The notes: generated by a model from the letters alone, not told the origin. A DNA stretch of 64,000 nucleotides from Candidatus Gastranaerophilales bacterium (GCA_944323945.1 CALUUL010000002.1:17313-81312); one strand, 5' to 3'; positions 1 through 8,720 are shown, numbered from the stretch's first letter. Program-made: numbers and translations.

Positions 1-430
1 CGTCATCATTTCCATCAGAAATTTCATTTTGAAAAAGAATTCTATATGCAAATTTTTTACCATACTCTTCATCAGGATTGATAACCATTTTAGCACCAAC
101 TGCTTTTAAAATTCGTTCATGAGTTTTATCTGTAGCTCTCGAAATAATATTTGAGCATCCCATCTGTCTTAAAAGTGCCGTAGCCAATATAGATGGTTCT
201 TTCGAACCTATAGCACAAATTATTATATCTTTTTCTCTGGGTGATAATTTTTCAAGAGAAGTTTCATCAGTTGCATCTAAACAAACTGCGTCGTCAATAA
301 ATACAGCAGTTTTATCAACAATATCCTTATTTATATCAACAGCCACAACTTCCATACCTTTTTCGGACAATGTTTTTGCCAATGATGTTCCTAATTGCCC
401 CAAACCTATTATTAAAACTTGTTTTGACAT
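1..430 (-). CDS. ktrA: KtrA/TrkA-type potassium uptake regulator, partial
   Basis: This is the N-terminal part of a cytosolic RCK (KTN) subunit that gates a Ktr/Trk potassium channel in response to bound nucleotide. The visible 143 residues hold a Rossmann fold: the GLGQLG dinucleotide loop near residues 9-14, an acidic residue ending strand 2 (AVDIN), and alternating strands as far as the window edge. The C-terminal TrkA-C domain would lie beyond base 1. The ATG at 428-430 follows an AGGAG ribosome site, and ktrB starts downstream on the same strand after an 11-nt... gap between the two reading frames, so the two form an operon with the regulator first. The missing end is due to the window, not to a mutation. 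Confidence 0.9.
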   Translation of the reverse strand, partial: MSKQVLIIGLGQLGTSLAKTLSEKGMEVVAVDINKDIVDKTAVFIDDAVCLDATDETSLEKLSPREKDIIICAIGSKEPSILATALLRQMGCSNIISRATDKTHERILKAVGAKMVINPDEEYGKKFAYRILFQNEISDGNDD

Positions 431-441
431 ATTTACTCCTA

Positions 442-1785
442 TTAAGTTAAAGAAATTTTTGCATCAGGATATTCAATATTACTATCAACTGATTTGGAAT
501 TAATATAACACAATAATGTAACTGGGAACACACGTCCCAAAAACATTGCAATTATGATAATAACTTTGCCTACTTCGTCCAAGTTCGAAGTAATACCCAA
601 AGATAATCCCACAGTACCCATTGCAGAAACTGCTTCAAATATCAAATTTCTATTCGAAAGACTTTGAGTTGTTAAAAGCATTAATATAATCAATAATAAA
701 ATACTTAAATAAAATACAATCAATGTAACAATTTTTTGTAAAACATCACCTGGTATAAGTCTATTTCTTACAATATTTTTTCTACCTGCAATAACATTAT
801 ATAAAGTAATATAAGAAATTCCTAAAGCAACAGTCTTAATACCTCCTGCAGTTCCACCTGGAGAACCACCTACTATCATTAAAAAAATAAATAAAATATA
901 TGAAACAGTATTAATATTAGATAGATCAACAGAATTAAAACCGGCAGTTCTTGTTGTTACGGATTGAAACCAAGCATTATTGACTTTATCAATAAAATTA
1001 AGACCTTGTAAAGCACCATTGTATTCGGAAATTAAAAAGAAAATTGTCCCTACGAATAATAAAATTATTGTGGTATAAAAAACTATAACTCCCATTGCGG
1101 GTATTTTCTTTCTCTTTAAAATGTTTGGCAAATAAGCACAAATAGCTGGAGATATTCCGCCTAAAATTATTAGAAAAGAAATAGTATAAAGAATAATTGG
1201 ACTTGTATTATAAGATATCAAATTTGTAGACTTCAAGAAAAAACCGGCATTACAAAAAGCTGAAATGGCAGTAAATAGACCAAGTTTTAAGCCTTGAAAA
1301 ATATTATTTTCTTCAATAATAAAGCAAAAAGATAAGATTAATGCACCAATAAATTCAGTCAAGAAAGTAAATTTAAAAATCAAAAACAAACTTTTTTTTA
1401 TTTCAAGATTACTCTCAACATCAAAAATATTTCTTGCTGTTTTAGCATATGATAAAGACATTCGCTTACCGAGCAGTAGAAAAACTATAGAAGAAATACT
1501 CATTATACCTAAACCGCCAAGTTGAATTAGAATTATTAAAATTAATTGTCCAAATAAAGACAACTTACTGCCAACATCAAAAACAGATAAGCCTGTAACA
1601 CAAACCGCACTTACAGCGGTAAAAATAGAATCTAAAAAATTTATTTTTCCTACAGTTGAAAAAGGAATCACCAATAATAAACTACCTATAAAACATAAAA
1701 CAAAAAAAGTTATAGGAAGAATTTTTTCAGGCGACCTAAATATAAAATCATATTTTTTGCTATTAAGATTCAAATTATTACTCAT
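442..1785 (-). CDS. ktrB: KtrB/TrkH-family potassium transporter
   Basis: Membrane subunit of a potassium uptake system; 447 residues fits KtrB rather than the longer TrkH. The four P-loop filter segments are visible: CVTGL at 62-66, FCNAGF near 175-180, TTRTAGF near 280, and GTVGL near 390. The intramembrane gating loop is marked by GGSPGGTAGG just after the third repeat. Hydrophobic helices flank each P-loop. It lies upstream of the partial KtrA gene in window coordinates but downstream in transcription, giving ktrA-ktrB order. Family assignment is secure; the coupling ion (sodium-dependent or not) cannot be told from sequence. Confidence 0.92.
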   Translation of the reverse strand: MSNNLNLNSKKYDFIFRSPEKILPITFFVLCFIGSLLLVIPFSTVGKINFLDSIFTAVSAVCVTGLSVFDVGSKLSLFGQLILIILIQLGGLGIMSISSIVFLLLGKRMSLSYAKTARNIFDVESNLEIKKSLFLIFKFTFLTEFIGALILSFCFIIEENNIFQGLKLGLFTAISAFCNAGFFLKSTNLISYNTSPIILYTISFLIILGGISPAICAYLPNILKRKKIPAMGVIVFYTTIILLFVGTIFFLISEYNGALQGLNFIDKVNNAWFQSVTTRTAGFNSVDLSNINTVSYILFIFLMIVGGSPGGTAGGIKTVALGISYITLYNVIAGRKNIVRNRLIPGDVLQKIVTLIVFYLSILLLIILMLLTTQSLSNRNLIFEAVSAMGTVGLSLGITSNLDEVGKVIIIIAMFLGRVFPVTLLCYINSKSVDSNIEYPDAKISLT

Positions 1786-1899
1786 AAAGAATACTCTTTT
1801 TGATTATAACACTACAAAATAAAAAAACAAACAACTTCTTCACTTTTGTATTAGCAAATTTAAAAATATATAATTGAAAATTTTATTTTATATATAATT

Positions 1900-2895
1900 T
1901 TAAATTAAAAAAGGCACTGATTCCATATTTGCATCTTGAACTATTCTTCTGCAATACGATTCCCCAGGGGTAAATCTATCATCAGAATATATTGAATAAT
2001 TTTTCTCAAACTCTTTGGGAGTACCATCGTGAATTGTAATAGTATTACAACCTGCCATTAATCCTCTTATTTGTCCATTTAGACTTCCTTGTTCTAAAGA
2101 TGATGTAGCCGGAATCAAACAATTAGGCTTAAGTATACGCAAAATCGCCAGAAAATTTATTGTTGTATTTATATCTCCTGCATTATAATCTTTAAATTCC
2201 GAGAAATTATTAGGTATAAACTTTGTAGCACTAACCATAGATAAATTTAAATTATTTATCAATTCTAGATCTTCTAATAAGTCATCAATAGTTTGGTTAG
2301 GCAACCCAATAATATTACCACTCCCAACTTTAAAACCTAAATTTATTAAATTATTTATACACTCTAATCGATTTTCAAATGTATCAGTTGGTCTACAAAA
2401 TTTATGTAACTGTGAATTAGAAGTTTCAAATTTTAAAATATATCTTGTTGCACCAGAATTTAGTAACTGTTTATATTGTTTATTTGATAAATTACCTAAA
2501 CATAATATTAATTTTATATCAGGATACAAAGATACAGTCCTTTCACAAACCCGCGATATACTATCTATAAAACTCTGCTTACTAATTTCTCCTGATTGAA
2601 GTAAAAAAGTCCGTCTTCCTTTTTCTGCCAATGAGCATATCCTATTTAGAATTTCTTCCTCAGATAATACGAATAAATCTTTACCATTTTTCCCCATAGA
2701 ACAATATTTACATTGTTGAGCACAAATATTTGAGATTTCAATAACACTTCTTAATTCTACATTATCTCCAAATTGAGACTTTTTTCTTATATTTCTGGCT
2801 TTTTCAAACAATTCGTTTTGTTCTATACCATTTAGAAGTATATAATCTCTTAATTTTTTCTTATCTAATCTTCTTATAGCATGTATATCAATCAT
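1900..2895 (-). CDS. HydE/BioB-family radical SAM protein
   Basis: A 331-residue radical-SAM enzyme. The CX3CX2C cluster motif is C58-C62-C65 (CAQQCKYC). The segment TFENRLECINNLINLG followed by GSGNIIGLPNQT resembles HydE of [FeFe]-hydrogenase maturation more than biotin synthase. BioB-type [2Fe-2S] ligands are incomplete: the first Cys position is kept (LILCLG), but the second is glycine (VGSG) and the arginine ligand is absent. True biotin synthase activity is therefore unlikely. No hydF, hydG or hydrogenase gene is in the window, so the substrate is unknown. It is divergent from the gene at 2980 and lies alone between ktrB and that gene. Confidence 0.75.
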   Translation of the reverse strand: MIDIHAIRRLDKKKLRDYILLNGIEQNELFEKARNIRKKSQFGDNVELRSVIEISNICAQQCKYCSMGKNGKDLFVLSEEEILNRICSLAEKGRRTFLLQSGEISKQSFIDSISRVCERTVSLYPDIKLILCLGNLSNKQYKQLLNSGATRYILKFETSNSQLHKFCRPTDTFENRLECINNLINLGFKVGSGNIIGLPNQTIDDLLEDLELINNLNLSMVSATKFIPNNFSEFKDYNAGDINTTINFLAILRILKPNCLIPATSSLEQGSLNGQIRGLMAGCNTITIHDGTPKEFEKNYSIYSDDRFTPGESYCRRIVQDANMESVPFLI

Positions 2896-2944
2896 AAGCT
2901 TTTCTCTTTAATAGAGTATATAACAAAAGATAACTTATACAAAT

Positions 2945-2973
2945 TTGACACAATTCTTCATTTATGCTATTTA
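2945..2973 (+). promoter_or_regulatory. candidate sigma70 promoter for the 2980 gene
   Basis: A perfect TTGACA -35 box at 2945-2950 is followed after 17 nt by TATTTA at 2968-2973, a weak -10 (3 of 6). No Shine-Dalgarno sequence precedes the ATG at 2980, so transcription may begin at or just before the start codon. The weak -10 keeps confidence low. Confidence 0.35.
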
Positions 2974-2979
2974 ACCTTT

Positions 2980-3954
2980 ATGAAAAAAAAGTCCTTTTTA
3001 TTATTGACATTATTCGTATCAATATTAGTTATTGCTTATTTTACAGTTGAGTTATTAATATATATTAACAGACAAAAAGATAACAAAAGTAAAATTTCTT
3101 ATTGCATACAGAATAATACAGATGAATGTTTTAATAGAGCTTTTGAACTCTTACTTCCTAAAATACTTATCAATGAAGTTTTTATTAACAGAGTTGAACA
3201 TAATTTAGTCAAGCTGGAATACACATCAAGAATTGATTCAGCATATGCGCTATGGCTTTCGGATGTTTTACTCGGTTATGGTGTATATAATGATATGCAC
3301 TATGAAGAAGAATATGCACAAATTTTCAAAAAACCAGCATATGCTTTTGATTGTGGGATTCCACATTTTCAACCATACAATCCGCTATGCAAATTTGAGA
3401 GCGAATGCATTGCTTCAGATAGTTTTCTAATTAATAATCAAATTTCTTCAAAAAGAATTCATTCTTTATCGGAGAAGATAAACGAATTAAAATTAAATAA
3501 TAAAAAAATTTTTATAAAAATGGATATAGCGGAAGGTGACATAGTCGGAATCCCTGAAATACTTAAAAATTATAAAAATATTACAGGTTTCACAGTTGCT
3601 CTTCACATTAGAAAACCCAAAGATATAATTGACCGCTTACCTTTATTAGATGAAATAAATAAGAACTTTGTATTAGTTTCCAGAACAACACTTTTCTTTG
3701 ATTCAAATAATTTAGCATATATTCCAAAAACAAAATATTATAAAGGAATGCTAAATGATAGAGTTATGTACCTTTCCTATATTAATAAAAATATAATTAA
3801 TTCATATAAAATATCAATGTTACAAAATACAGATAAATATTACAAAAAAAACTCAACAATTGGACTTTATATTAAGAACCAAATCCCATATAGCGATATT
3901 TCATCTATTGTAACTTTAACAGAAAAAATAAAATCAATTTTATATAAGAAATAG
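2980..3954 (+). CDS. membrane-anchored protein, possible FkbM-like methyltransferase fold
   Basis: A 324-residue protein with one N-terminal membrane anchor (about residues 5-27) and no other hydrophobic segment. I place the start at ATG 2980, giving a normal lysine-rich signal-anchor N-terminus; the frame stays open 33 codons further upstream but that stretch overlaps the divergent gene. The middle resembles a SAM-dependent methyltransferase core of the FkbM/METTL24 type: GYGVYNDMHYEEE, then YAFDCG, then IFIKMDIAEGD in place of the usual K-x-DIEGaE. This is a tentative fold reading. It is 11 nt from a downstream paralogue that shares the N-terminal YC-x6-CF motif, the middle and the C-terminus. 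Confidence 0.6.
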   Translation: MKKKSFLLLTLFVSILVIAYFTVELLIYINRQKDNKSKISYCIQNNTDECFNRAFELLLPKILINEVFINRVEHNLVKLEYTSRIDSAYALWLSDVLLGYGVYNDMHYEEEYAQIFKKPAYAFDCGIPHFQPYNPLCKFESECIASDSFLINNQISSKRIHSLSEKINELKLNNKKIFIKMDIAEGDIVGIPEILKNYKNITGFTVALHIRKPKDIIDRLPLLDEINKNFVLVSRTTLFFDSNNLAYIPKTKYYKGMLNDRVMYLSYINKNIINSYKISMLQNTDKYYKKNSTIGLYIKNQIPYSDISSIVTLTEKIKSILYKK

Positions 3955-3965
3955 AGAGAATATAT

Positions 3966-4901
3966 ATGAAAAAGAATTTTTTAATAATCTGTGTATTTAT
4001 ATTCATAATATATATAGGTGCTGAATTTTCCATATATAATATCTCACAGAAATCCCTAATAAATGAAATTAAATACTGTGAAACAAACAACAGTGTAAAA
4101 TGTTTTGATAGAATGTTTGAACTTTTAATTCCTAAATTATTAATATATAAAGCAAAAGAGAATAAAGAACAAATAAAATATTTCAAAGCAAATTATGCTC
4201 AGGTTTGGTTTCCTTTCTTTGCATATATGCACTCTTCTAATTTTATACATTTTTATGATTCATCTATAAATACGGGGCTTGATAATTATTTATACGATAA
4301 GGATCTAAGCACTAGTTTTAAACTTATAAGATATAAACTACAATACAATACAGAAAGTGAAAAAAATACACAAATTCAATCATTAATGAAACTATTAGAG
4401 GAAATGCAAAAAAATGACCAAAAGACAATCTTAAAAATTGAAATTTATGATTTAGATCAGGCATTATTTGAAAATCTTCTTAAATTCAAAGATATTATTA
4501 ATGGTTATATTATTTATTTGAAACTTGACAGTAGTAAAAAAATCATAAACTCTATTTCAATATTAGATAAAATAAATAGAGACTACATTCTTGTCGCAAG
4601 AAACACTGATTTAACAGCAACAAGTCCTTGTTTTTTTGAATATAAAAATACTTATACAGTTAATTTTAAAGTTAAATCCAGATATTATAAAGGAAGTCTA
4701 AGTAATTCTTTATTAATATTATCATATGTAAAAAAGGATTTATTAGATAGTTATAAAATATCATTAATACAAAATACAGACAAAATATATAGTGGAAATA
4801 ATGTATTATTATACAGACCATTATGTCAAACACCAAAAAGTGACATTAGCTATGTGGTAACAATTAGTGAAATAATAAAACAGAAACTAAAGAATGAATA
4901 A
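3966..4901 (+). CDS. membrane-anchored paralogue of the preceding gene
   Basis: A 311-residue protein with an N-terminal anchor (about residues 4-24). Shared features with the 2980 product are FELLIPKLL, the stretch around KINRDYILVAR, the ISLIQNTDK block and a final KSDISYVVTISE. It lacks the YAFDCG and GYGVYND segments that suggest a SAM-binding site in its neighbour, so any methyltransferase function is probably lost or changed. It overlaps the exporter gene by 8 nt (ATGAATAA), which suggests translational coupling. Function unknown; a tandem duplication followed by divergence is the simplest reading. Confidence 0.6.
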   Translation: MKKNFLIICVFIFIIYIGAEFSIYNISQKSLINEIKYCETNNSVKCFDRMFELLIPKLLIYKAKENKEQIKYFKANYAQVWFPFFAYMHSSNFIHFYDSSINTGLDNYLYDKDLSTSFKLIRYKLQYNTESEKNTQIQSLMKLLEEMQKNDQKTILKIEIYDLDQALFENLLKFKDIINGYIIYLKLDSSKKIINSISILDKINRDYILVARNTDLTATSPCFFEYKNTYTVNFKVKSRYYKGSLSNSLLILSYVKKDLLDSYKISLIQNTDKIYSGNNVLLYRPLCQTPKSDISYVVTISEIIKQKLKNE

Positions 4902-5781
4902 AGATATTATAGGAATTATACTGGCATTAATATCAACCGGCTGTTGGGCGATATGTACTCTAGCTTTTAAAAAGTTCGGAGAGAGGTTTGAGCCTATTGC
5001 GATGACTTTAATAAAAGCAAGTTTAAGCATATTTTTTCTTGCAATTCTAATGTTTCTAACAAATACAAGTTTTAAAATAGACATAGAGTTTCTTTTAAAT
5101 ATATTTCTTAGCGGATTATTAGGGATAGCAATAGGAGACAGTTTATTCTTTGCTTCACTCAACAAACTATCACCATTTGTATTATCCTTAATTCTATTTG
5201 CCGGACCAGATATCTTTACAGGGGTCTTCGGAATTATCTTTTTAGGAGAAAATCCTTCATTACTTGTCTGGCTAGGAATAATCATAACAATGTCTGGATT
5301 AGGTTTCTTTATTTTTTCTAAAGAGCAAGAATATACTAATTCCAAAACATCAATAACTGGTATCATTTTAGCACTTTCATCCTTAATTTGCACTTCCTAT
5401 TCTATGGTTTTAATAAAACCCGTCCTAGTTAGTAATTCAACAATAACAGTAACCATGTATAGAATGCTATTTAGTGCAATTATCCTTCTTTTATATTCTA
5501 TCTTTTCAAAAAAGTTTTTAACTTGGAAAAACTCATTGAATGATAGAAATTACAATATAAAGCTATCACTTACAATCATGCTTGCGTCATATGGCGGATT
5601 TTGGCTATCATTAACAGCAATTAAATATTGCGACTTAATTGTTGCCAGTACATTGATGAGTTTAGAACCTTTATTTTTATTTATATTTAGTATATTATTT
5701 TTTGAGTATATTCCAACAAAGAAGGAGATAACAGGCTTATTCTTATCAATTTTTGGAATAATTATAATTAGTATGGGGTAA
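4894..5781 (+). CDS. EamA/DMT-family transporter
   Basis: A 295-residue integral membrane protein with about ten hydrophobic helices in two homologous halves, each ending in a motif typical of the drug/metabolite transporter family (the LGENPSLLVWLGIIITMSGL and EYIPTKKEITGLFLSIFG regions). Such proteins usually export small metabolites or amino acids across the inner membrane. The start codon overlaps the stop of the paralogue upstream and a radical-SAM gene follows 2 nt downstream, so it may export a product of that operon. The substrate cannot be inferred. Confidence 0.85.
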   Translation: MNKDIIGIILALISTGCWAICTLAFKKFGERFEPIAMTLIKASLSIFFLAILMFLTNTSFKIDIEFLLNIFLSGLLGIAIGDSLFFASLNKLSPFVLSLILFAGPDIFTGVFGIIFLGENPSLLVWLGIIITMSGLGFFIFSKEQEYTNSKTSITGIILALSSLICTSYSMVLIKPVLVSNSTITVTMYRMLFSAIILLLYSIFSKKFLTWKNSLNDRNYNIKLSLTIMLASYGGFWLSLTAIKYCDLIVASTLMSLEPLFLFIFSILFFEYIPTKKEITGLFLSIFGIIIISMG

Positions 5782-5783
5782 AT

Positions 5784-7214
5784 ATGGACTACAATAATAT
5801 AATCTTAAGTGCAGAAAAACGAGTAAGGGAATTTAAAGAACTACAAGAACTTGGAATGATTATCAAAACAGGTGAGTTCATACCTGCAGGTGTTCATTAT
5901 CCCCCGATTACGAAATACGAAAAAATAGCATACAATGAAATGTTCAAGAACTATACATTACCGCATGATGGATTTTTAGACGTATATGTACATATTCCAT
6001 TCTGTGCAAAGCGTTGTATTTTCTGCCACTATCCATCTTTATACGGAGCTGCAGAAACAGAAAAGGATAAATATCTTGATGCACTAGAAAAAGAAATGGA
6101 CATATATCTAAATACATTAGGAATAGATAAAATAAAATTAAGAGTAGCCCTAGTTGGTGGGGGAACACCAACAGATTTAACACCAAAACAACTTAAACGT
6201 TTTCTTAAGATGTTCACCTCAAGGTGTGATATGACGAAAACAAGACAATTCAATTATGATTTATCTCCTTCAACTATAATAGGAGAAACAGGATTAGAAC
6301 GTTTAAGAATATTGAAAGATTATGGTGTAGACAGATTAACAATAGGTGTTCAAACAATGAATGATGAAATCATGAAGAAGATGAATCGTTCACATAGCAA
6401 AAAAGAAGCATTAGAAGCCATCAATAATTCTATGAACATGGGATTTAAAACAAATATAGAATTTATATATGGTCACCCCGGTCAAACAGTTTATGAATGG
6501 TATAAAGAATTAGAAGAAATAGTTAAAATTAATGTCAATGAAATTCAATTTTATAGACTTAAAGTTGATGCATATGGAGATCAACAAGGAACAATAAAAA
6601 CATATAAAAAACTCCATCCTGAGGATTGCCCAAGTGCTGAAGATTCTATAAGGATGAAACAGATGGTATTCGACTATTTAAAAGAATATGGATATACAGA
6701 AAATCTAAGACGCGTTTTTACAAAAAAGAAATCTGATATTTCATTATATGCCTTTAATCAATGTTGCGATCAAAGAGATCAAATAGCTTTTGGTTTAACA
6801 GGTTTTTCCTCTTTAAGAGATAGATTTATATTAAATACACAGAATTTCGATGAATATTATACAAGAATAGATAATGGGATACTCCCATTCAACAGAGGAT
6901 ATATAAGAGACTCAGAAGCACAACAAAGATGGGCATTGATTCTTCCATTAAAAAACTACTACGTTAGAAAAAAAAGATATAAAGAAATTACAGGTATAGA
7001 CATAGAAAATTCAATATTATACCCAACAATTCAATTATTAAAGAAGTACGATTTAATAGAAGAAAATGATTACACAGTAAAACTAACAGAAAAGGGCGGA
7101 TTCTTTTCTGATGAAGTAGTATGTTTATTCTATGACACACACTTTATAACAAAAGATAAAAAGCTTTTTAATGATGGACCTCTAAATCCATATTTATTAA
7201 ATAATAATAAGTAA
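5784..7214 (+). CDS. HemN/HemW-like radical SAM protein
   Basis: A 476-residue radical-SAM enzyme. The conserved HIPFCAKRCIFCHY places the cluster cysteines at 74, 78 and 81, and GGGTPTDLT and GVQTMND are standard HemN-superfamily blocks. About 70 residues precede the core, and a C-terminal winged-helix-like region (from about 375) corresponds to the HemN_C area. It is a different subfamily from the shorter HemW encoded at 48767. It is the last gene of a tightly packed run with the exporter. It could act in haem or porphyrin chemistry or on an unrelated substrate; true coproporphyrinogen oxidase activity is not shown. Confidence 0.78.
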   Translation: MDYNNIILSAEKRVREFKELQELGMIIKTGEFIPAGVHYPPITKYEKIAYNEMFKNYTLPHDGFLDVYVHIPFCAKRCIFCHYPSLYGAAETEKDKYLDALEKEMDIYLNTLGIDKIKLRVALVGGGTPTDLTPKQLKRFLKMFTSRCDMTKTRQFNYDLSPSTIIGETGLERLRILKDYGVDRLTIGVQTMNDEIMKKMNRSHSKKEALEAINNSMNMGFKTNIEFIYGHPGQTVYEWYKELEEIVKINVNEIQFYRLKVDAYGDQQGTIKTYKKLHPEDCPSAEDSIRMKQMVFDYLKEYGYTENLRRVFTKKKSDISLYAFNQCCDQRDQIAFGLTGFSSLRDRFILNTQNFDEYYTRIDNGILPFNRGYIRDSEAQQRWALILPLKNYYVRKKRYKEITGIDIENSILYPTIQLLKKYDLIEENDYTVKLTEKGGFFSDEVVCLFYDTHFITKDKKLFNDGPLNPYLLNNNK

Positions 7215-7220
7215 TATATT

Positions 7221-7577
7221 TTATTTTTTTATTAATCGACCAAAAATTTTCTGAAGATATGCTTTAGGAGAGTTATCTTCTATAGCTTTTCCATCTTTTA
7301 CATAAGGAATAACTTTAGTTGAAGAACTTACAACTTGTCCATTATTATTTGAAACATATTTTTGAGAACATTGATAAACTAATACAGAAGGGTTCATATC
7401 ACTAGGTTTTAAATCGCTTATATAAATATCAAAAGAATCTGATTCATTACCAATAGAAGGTCCTAAAGATTCAAAATATTTTTTATCTTCAGTACTTAAT
7501 AATTTATCAGATGCATTAACAGCAACTTTTGCTTTAAAAGGCAAATTTTGAGCTGATGAAATTTTACTAATATTCAT
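7221..7577 (-). CDS. small protein of unknown function
   Basis: A 118-residue soluble protein with no recognised domain. The N-terminus (ISSAQNLPFKAKV) resembles the short leader of two other unknown or odd proteins here, at 23175 (INSVSFGRTIKV) and 61958 (INSKSFGSELIYKG): a polar stretch, then F-[GK] and a beta-prone segment. It starts at an ATG with a good AGGAG site. It is convergent with the HemN-like gene, 6 nt from its stop. The region 7578-7748 beyond it holds only AT-rich DNA and the old tRNA terminator. Confidence 0.55.
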   Translation of the reverse strand: MNISKISSAQNLPFKAKVAVNASDKLLSTEDKKYFESLGPSIGNESDSFDIYISDLKPSDMNPSVLVYQCSQKYVSNNNGQVVSSSTKVIPYVKDGKAIEDNSPKAYLQKIFGRLIKK

Positions 7578-7705
7578 TATTCTCTCCTTTTTGAGTTTAA
7601 AAATATTAAAATGATTTTTTTTGCCAGTTTTTTTAAAAAGTTATCTATCAGAAGTAATAAAAAATTTGTTGTTGGGTTAATAGTCATAAAGGATACAAGC
7701 TATAT

Positions 7706-7743
7706 ATATAAAAAGAGGATTTCAAAATTTTTGAAATCCTCTT
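7706..7743 (-). terminator. original terminator of the tRNA-fMet gene
   Basis: A near-perfect hairpin (arms about 7713-7726 and 7730-7743), followed on the minus strand by a T run. It lies just beyond the displaced 3' end of tRNA-fMet, so it is most likely the host terminator that served the tRNA before the element inserted. Confidence 0.75.
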
Positions 7744-7748
7744 AATTC

Positions 7749-7796
7749 AAATGGTTGCGGGAGCTGGATTTGAACCAACGACCTTCGGGTTATGAG
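7749..7796. repeat. attL, 48-bp direct repeat
   Basis: This is identical over 48 bp to 16116-16163. It carries the CCA end, T arm and anticodon-stem 3' side of tRNA-fMet, and then diverges (TTGA against CCCG). It is the displaced host copy and is not a functional tRNA, because the 5' half is missing. Confidence 0.92.
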
Positions 7797-7914
7797 TTGA
7801 GAAATTTACTTTTTGCAAATTTTAGCAATATATCCCAAACTCTATTATTATAAATGTTTTAGCTATTTTAAATCAATTAATTTTTAATAATTTTTAGTAG
7901 TTTTTTGTAAAAAA

Positions 7915-7936
7915 GTTGAATTATTGTTGAATTATT
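7915..7936. repeat. tandem 11-bp integrase arm-type sites, left
   Basis: Two abutting copies of GTTGAATTATT at 7915-7925 and 7926-7936. The same 11-mer pair occurs in the same orientation near the other end (16039-16060). A pair of short direct repeats at each end next to the att core is the expected pattern for arm-type sites bound by the integrase N-terminal domain. Confidence 0.65.
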
Positions 7937-8218
7937 TTATGTAAAATTTTTTTGCATATCCTCAATATATTCTTCACCCTTTAATGTCAAATAATCTTCT
8001 GGTGTTGTTGTAAAAAAGTTCTGTCCTATACCTCTTTTTGCTACAACGTGCGTATAGCCTAGTATATTCAATTCATTTATAACCTCAATCATACCGCTTA
8101 TATCTTTTCTTATAAGCTCCTTAACTCCTTGATTTACTTCTAGTAATGTTTTGTTATTCTTCTTTGAGTTATAAAGTAAGTTTAGTAATTCGTTTGTATA
8201 TTCTTGACGTTTAGTCAT
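7937..8218 (-). CDS. small element protein, winged-helix-like
   Basis: A 93-residue protein. I start it at ATG 8218, which has a GGGG ribosome site; the longer frame would overlap the upstream gene. The pattern of short helices followed by GYTHVVAKRGIGQNFFTTT and a charged tail (LKGEEYIEDM) looks like a small winged-helix DNA-binding protein, but no family is recognised. It follows the XRE gene by 10 nt, so the two are likely cotranscribed at the left end of the element. The stop codon abuts the arm-type repeats. Confidence 0.55.
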   Translation of the reverse strand: MTKRQEYTNELLNLLYNSKKNNKTLLEVNQGVKELIRKDISGMIEVINELNILGYTHVVAKRGIGQNFFTTTPEDYLTLKGEEYIEDMQKNFT

Positions 8219-8228
8219 ATATCCCCTT

Positions 8229-8549
8229 TTAATAAAAAATCCCACTTAAAATCTTGTATGCAAGCCTGATTTCATCTTCATTTGCGTTCTTTAGCATAAC
8301 TTGCATATCTTCTAATAATTCCTTAGGCTCTTTTTGAGAATTAAACATATATAGCTTATATGGCTCAACATTTAAAGCCTTTGCAATCTTTTCAAGGTTT
8401 TCATCGGTTGGATGAAAATATCCGCTTTCAATTTTGCTTATACTTGAAGCTCCGATTTCGGTTAATTCAGATAACTCCTCTTGTGTCAAATTACGAGCAA
8501 TTCTAATTTCTCTAATTCGTTTACCTAAAAGTTTTTTTAGTTCTGACAT
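8229..8549 (-). CDS. XRE-family transcriptional regulator
   Basis: A 106-residue protein with a Cro/CI-type helix-turn-helix at about residues 8-62: KRIREIRIARNLTQEELSEL, then the recognition helix around SSISKIESG. A C-terminal helical tail may mediate dimerisation. The start follows a GAGGTG ribosome site. A 20-bp inverted repeat at 8564-8583 overlaps the upstream leader, suggesting autoregulation. It is divergent from the membrane protein gene at 8721. It is the second of two XRE regulators in the element. Confidence 0.85.
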   Translation of the reverse strand: MSELKKLLGKRIREIRIARNLTQEELSELTEIGASSISKIESGYFHPTDENLEKIAKALNVEPYKLYMFNSQKEPKELLEDMQVMLKNANEDEIRLAYKILSGIFY

Positions 8550-8563
8550 AATATTTTCACCTC

Positions 8564-8583
8564 TTTACTTATTTTCAAGTAAA
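8564..8583. promoter_or_regulatory. inverted repeat, candidate operator
   Basis: TTTACTT (8564-8570), a 6-nt spacer and AAGTAAA (8577-8583) form a perfect 7-bp inverted repeat 15-34 nt before the XRE start codon. The site and symmetry suit binding by the adjacent XRE dimer. Confidence 0.45.
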
Positions 8584-8720
8584 TATGTGAATAAATTAAT
8601 TAGTCGCAGCTACAATAAATATTGATTTTCTTGTGTCTTTATGCAATAAATATGCATAGAATAAAAAGTTATTTATAAAATGATATATTATAGGTACAAG
8701 TAGTTAAAGTGAGGTGTAAA

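Noticed and set aside
1900..2895. Biotin synthase BioB
   Set aside because: The second [2Fe-2S] cysteine is Gly and the Arg ligand is missing, while the TFENRL and GLPNQT segments fit HydE better. Presence of bioD and bioY elsewhere in the window does not decide it.
4887..5393. 168-residue minus-strand ORF
   Set aside because: It is antisense to the EamA exporter gene, which has convincing membrane helices; the ORF is a shadow.
7752..7796. Second tRNA-fMet gene at the left repeat
   Set aside because: Only the 3' part of the tRNA is present; after position 7796 the sequence diverges and no D arm or 5' acceptor strand exists. It is an attachment-site remnant.
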